Shown here: positions 5,999-6,845 of the stretch, piece by piece
Position numbering within the stretch: position 1 is the first letter of the stretch
How the letters are laid out: each line of letters opens with the position of its first letter
Assembly: GCA_022573935.1 (NCBI GenBank)
Contig: JACZTE010000051.1
Coordinates: 1-6,845, forward strand
DNA length: 6,845 nucleotides
From: Chloroflexota bacterium
GTDB taxonomy: Bacteria > Chloroflexota > Dehalococcoidia > DSTF01 > RBG-16-68-14
Direction: 5' to 3'
The notes under the pieces: generated by a model
Databases searched by the model: none
What the model was told of the DNA's origin: nothing
What the model saw: only the letters and a program-made list of their open reading frames with translations
Translations under genes and position numbers: made by a program

Positions 5999-6305
5999 TT
6001 TGGTTAGGCTGAACCGGGGTTCGCGAGCTGTCGATAGCGAAGGAGATGACGTGCGGGCCGATCCGCGGGCAGTCCCGGGGGTCCAGTGTCGCCCACTCAA
6101 TAGCTTTATCACCAACAAACGTCTGGCCTTGCCTGGCAAGATGGTGAAGCATGAGCCGGCCGCCTTGGAGCCACACCCTGGCGTGGGTACCCCCGACCGT
6201 GCCGCCCGCTTCATCGAGCTTTAGGCCGCAGGTCGCGCTCGACCCGATCTCCACAGCTCCGTCGCCCAACTCGATGCTGGCGCCGGCACTTCTCGCCTCG
6301 CACAA
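5955..6305 (-). CDS. Small FHA-fold protein with substituted phosphopeptide-binding residues
   Basis: A 116-residue frame whose residues 10-91 thread well as a forkhead-associated domain: IELGDGAVEIGSSATCGLKLDE, THARVWLQGGRLMLHHL, QTFVGDKAI, PRIGPHVISFAID. FHA domains normally bind phosphothreonine peptides through the Arg of 'GRS', the Ser of 'SxxH' and the Asn of 'TNGT'. Here these positions are Ser22, Gly38 and Gln59, although the structural His41 is kept, so phosphothreonine binding is doubtful. The start is uncertain. TTG 6305 is the first recognised start codon (with AAGG close by), but the frame is open back to a TAG at 6357-6359 and the extra residues (LRSAAWLRPRWL) could belong to the protein if an unusual codon is used. 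It follows the FIST gene directly, suggesting co-transcription. The C-terminal 20 residues are non-conserved and run into repeat copy B. Confidence 0.65.
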   Translation of the reverse strand: MCEARSAGASIELGDGAVEIGSSATCGLKLDEAGGTVGGTHARVWLQGGRLMLHHLARQGQTFVGDKAIEWATLDPRDCPRIGPHVISFAIDSSRTPVQPNQSAYRIRADTTLCNS

Positions 6306-6360
6306 CCACCTTGGGCGCAGCCAGGCAGCACTCCGCAGACTCAGTGTGCCCCAGGACTAG

Positions 6361-6845
6361 CTACTTCGAAAAGAGGGCGATGCTAGCTGTGAAGCCGTGA
6401 AGGTAGTTCATCGAGCCAACCGGCCCGATCTCTCCGTTGCAAAAGAAGCCGGCCAGCGGGATCGGGCCAAGGATGTCCGCTACTGCCTTGGCATCATGGT
6501 CCGGCGATCCAAAGAGCCCCTGACCTCGACCGTTGCACGACCACAGCAGCGCGGCGATCGACCCCTCAGCCGGCATAGCCGCCCTCTCGGCCTCGAGCAT
6601 GAGGCGCAGGTCTTCGTCGGCTGCGGCCGCGTCCCGCAGTTGGAACTGGATCGTCTGGCCCTCCCGTGGCAAAGCGTTGACTGCTATGGCGCCACTTTCG
6701 CGGTCACCACCGAGGAGGTTGCGAATGAGGAAGTCGCCCCGGCCGAAGTCGTCACGATACTCGTCCATCGCCAAGCCGATAAGAAGGTTCTGTTGCGCTC
6801 GCTGCCGCTCTTCCGCGGGCAACTGTTCGATGGTCTCGGTGAGGA
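6361..6845 (-). CDS. FIST-domain sensory protein, C-terminal part (cut by window edge)
   Basis: The frame is open at the window edge; 160 residues and the stop codon (6361-6363) are visible. They are an excellent match to the FIST C-terminal domain: LIGLAMDEYRDDFGRGDFLIRN, GAIAVNALPREGQTIQFQLRDA, LLWSCNGRGQGLFG, then PLAGFFCNGEIGPVGSMN and YLHGFTASIALF at the very end. FIST (F-box and intracellular signal transduction) proteins are proposed small-ligand sensors, possibly for amino acids, and in bacteria often lie near or within signalling proteins. The protein ends naturally at the usual end of the domain, so nothing seems truncated on this side. A TTG at 6822 is in frame, but the upstream residues (LTETIEQLPAEERQRAQ) also fit the family, so the true start is outside the window. 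The FHA gene follows after about 55 bases. Confidence 0.93.
   Translation of the reverse strand, partial: LTETIEQLPAEERQRAQQNLLIGLAMDEYRDDFGRGDFLIRNLLGGDRESGAIAVNALPREGQTIQFQLRDAAAADEDLRLMLEAERAAMPAEGSIAALLWSCNGRGQGLFGSPDHDAKAVADILGPIPLAGFFCNGEIGPVGSMNYLHGFTASIALFSK

Noticed and set aside
6305..6363. FIST and FHA as one protein split by a frameshift
   Set aside because: The FIST frame ends exactly where the FIST C-terminal domain normally ends (HGFTASIALF plus a few residues), so two separate genes are more likely.

Overview
The window is GC-rich bacterial DNA in which every gene I can support lies on the minus strand, so transcription runs from high to low coordinates. The content is the front of a Tad/Flp (type IVc) pilus locus preceded by a block of signalling-type genes. 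The Flp prepilin motif, the OmpR-type winged helices with an 'LxLYIxYLRxKLE' recognition region, and the mix of FIST, FHA and Tad genes would fit a Chloroflexota-like organism. That placement is an inference, and nothing here fixes the taxon.

In transcription order: (1) 6845-6361, the C-terminal part of a FIST-domain protein running off the window edge; (2) 6305-5955, a small FHA-fold protein; (3) 5822-5082, a receiver plus winged-helix regulator; (4) 4918-4181, a second, paralogous receiver plus winged-helix regulator; (5) 4160-3273, a receiver-like plus HATPase-like protein resembling a broken histidine kinase; (6) 3059-2823, the Flp major pilin; (7) 2689-1415, a single reading frame joining a six-helix PAP2 phosphatase/transferase domain to a TadE pseudopilin; (8) 1424-225, a TadG-like (Tad domain) protein; (9) 207-1, the start of CpaB/RcpC. 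Genes 7-9 are tightly packed (10-base overlap, then a 17-base gap). Genes 4 and 5 are 20 bases apart.

Three observations stand out. First, all four phospho-signalling modules (FHA, two receivers with winged helices, the kinase-like protein) lack the residues their families normally use: the receivers have Glu or Thr where the phospho-Asp should be and no conserved Lys, the kinase has no N-box Asn, and the FHA has lost Arg, Ser and Asn. They may be a phosphorylation-independent relay. Second, a 60-base direct repeat (50/60 identical) lies upstream of only two genes, the pilin and the 5822-5082 regulator, suggesting that one regulator controls the pilin and itself. Third, the PAP2-TadE fusion places a prepilin-peptidase-like site between a lipid-active membrane enzyme and a minor pilin.

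No stretch above 300 bases is without a gene. The gaps (2690-2822, 3060-3272, 4919-5081, 5823-5954) hold, respectively, a strong GC hairpin, the pilin leader with repeat copy A, a terminator-like hairpin, and repeat copy B with a promoter-like sequence. I saw no tRNA, rRNA, CRISPR array or insertion sequence.
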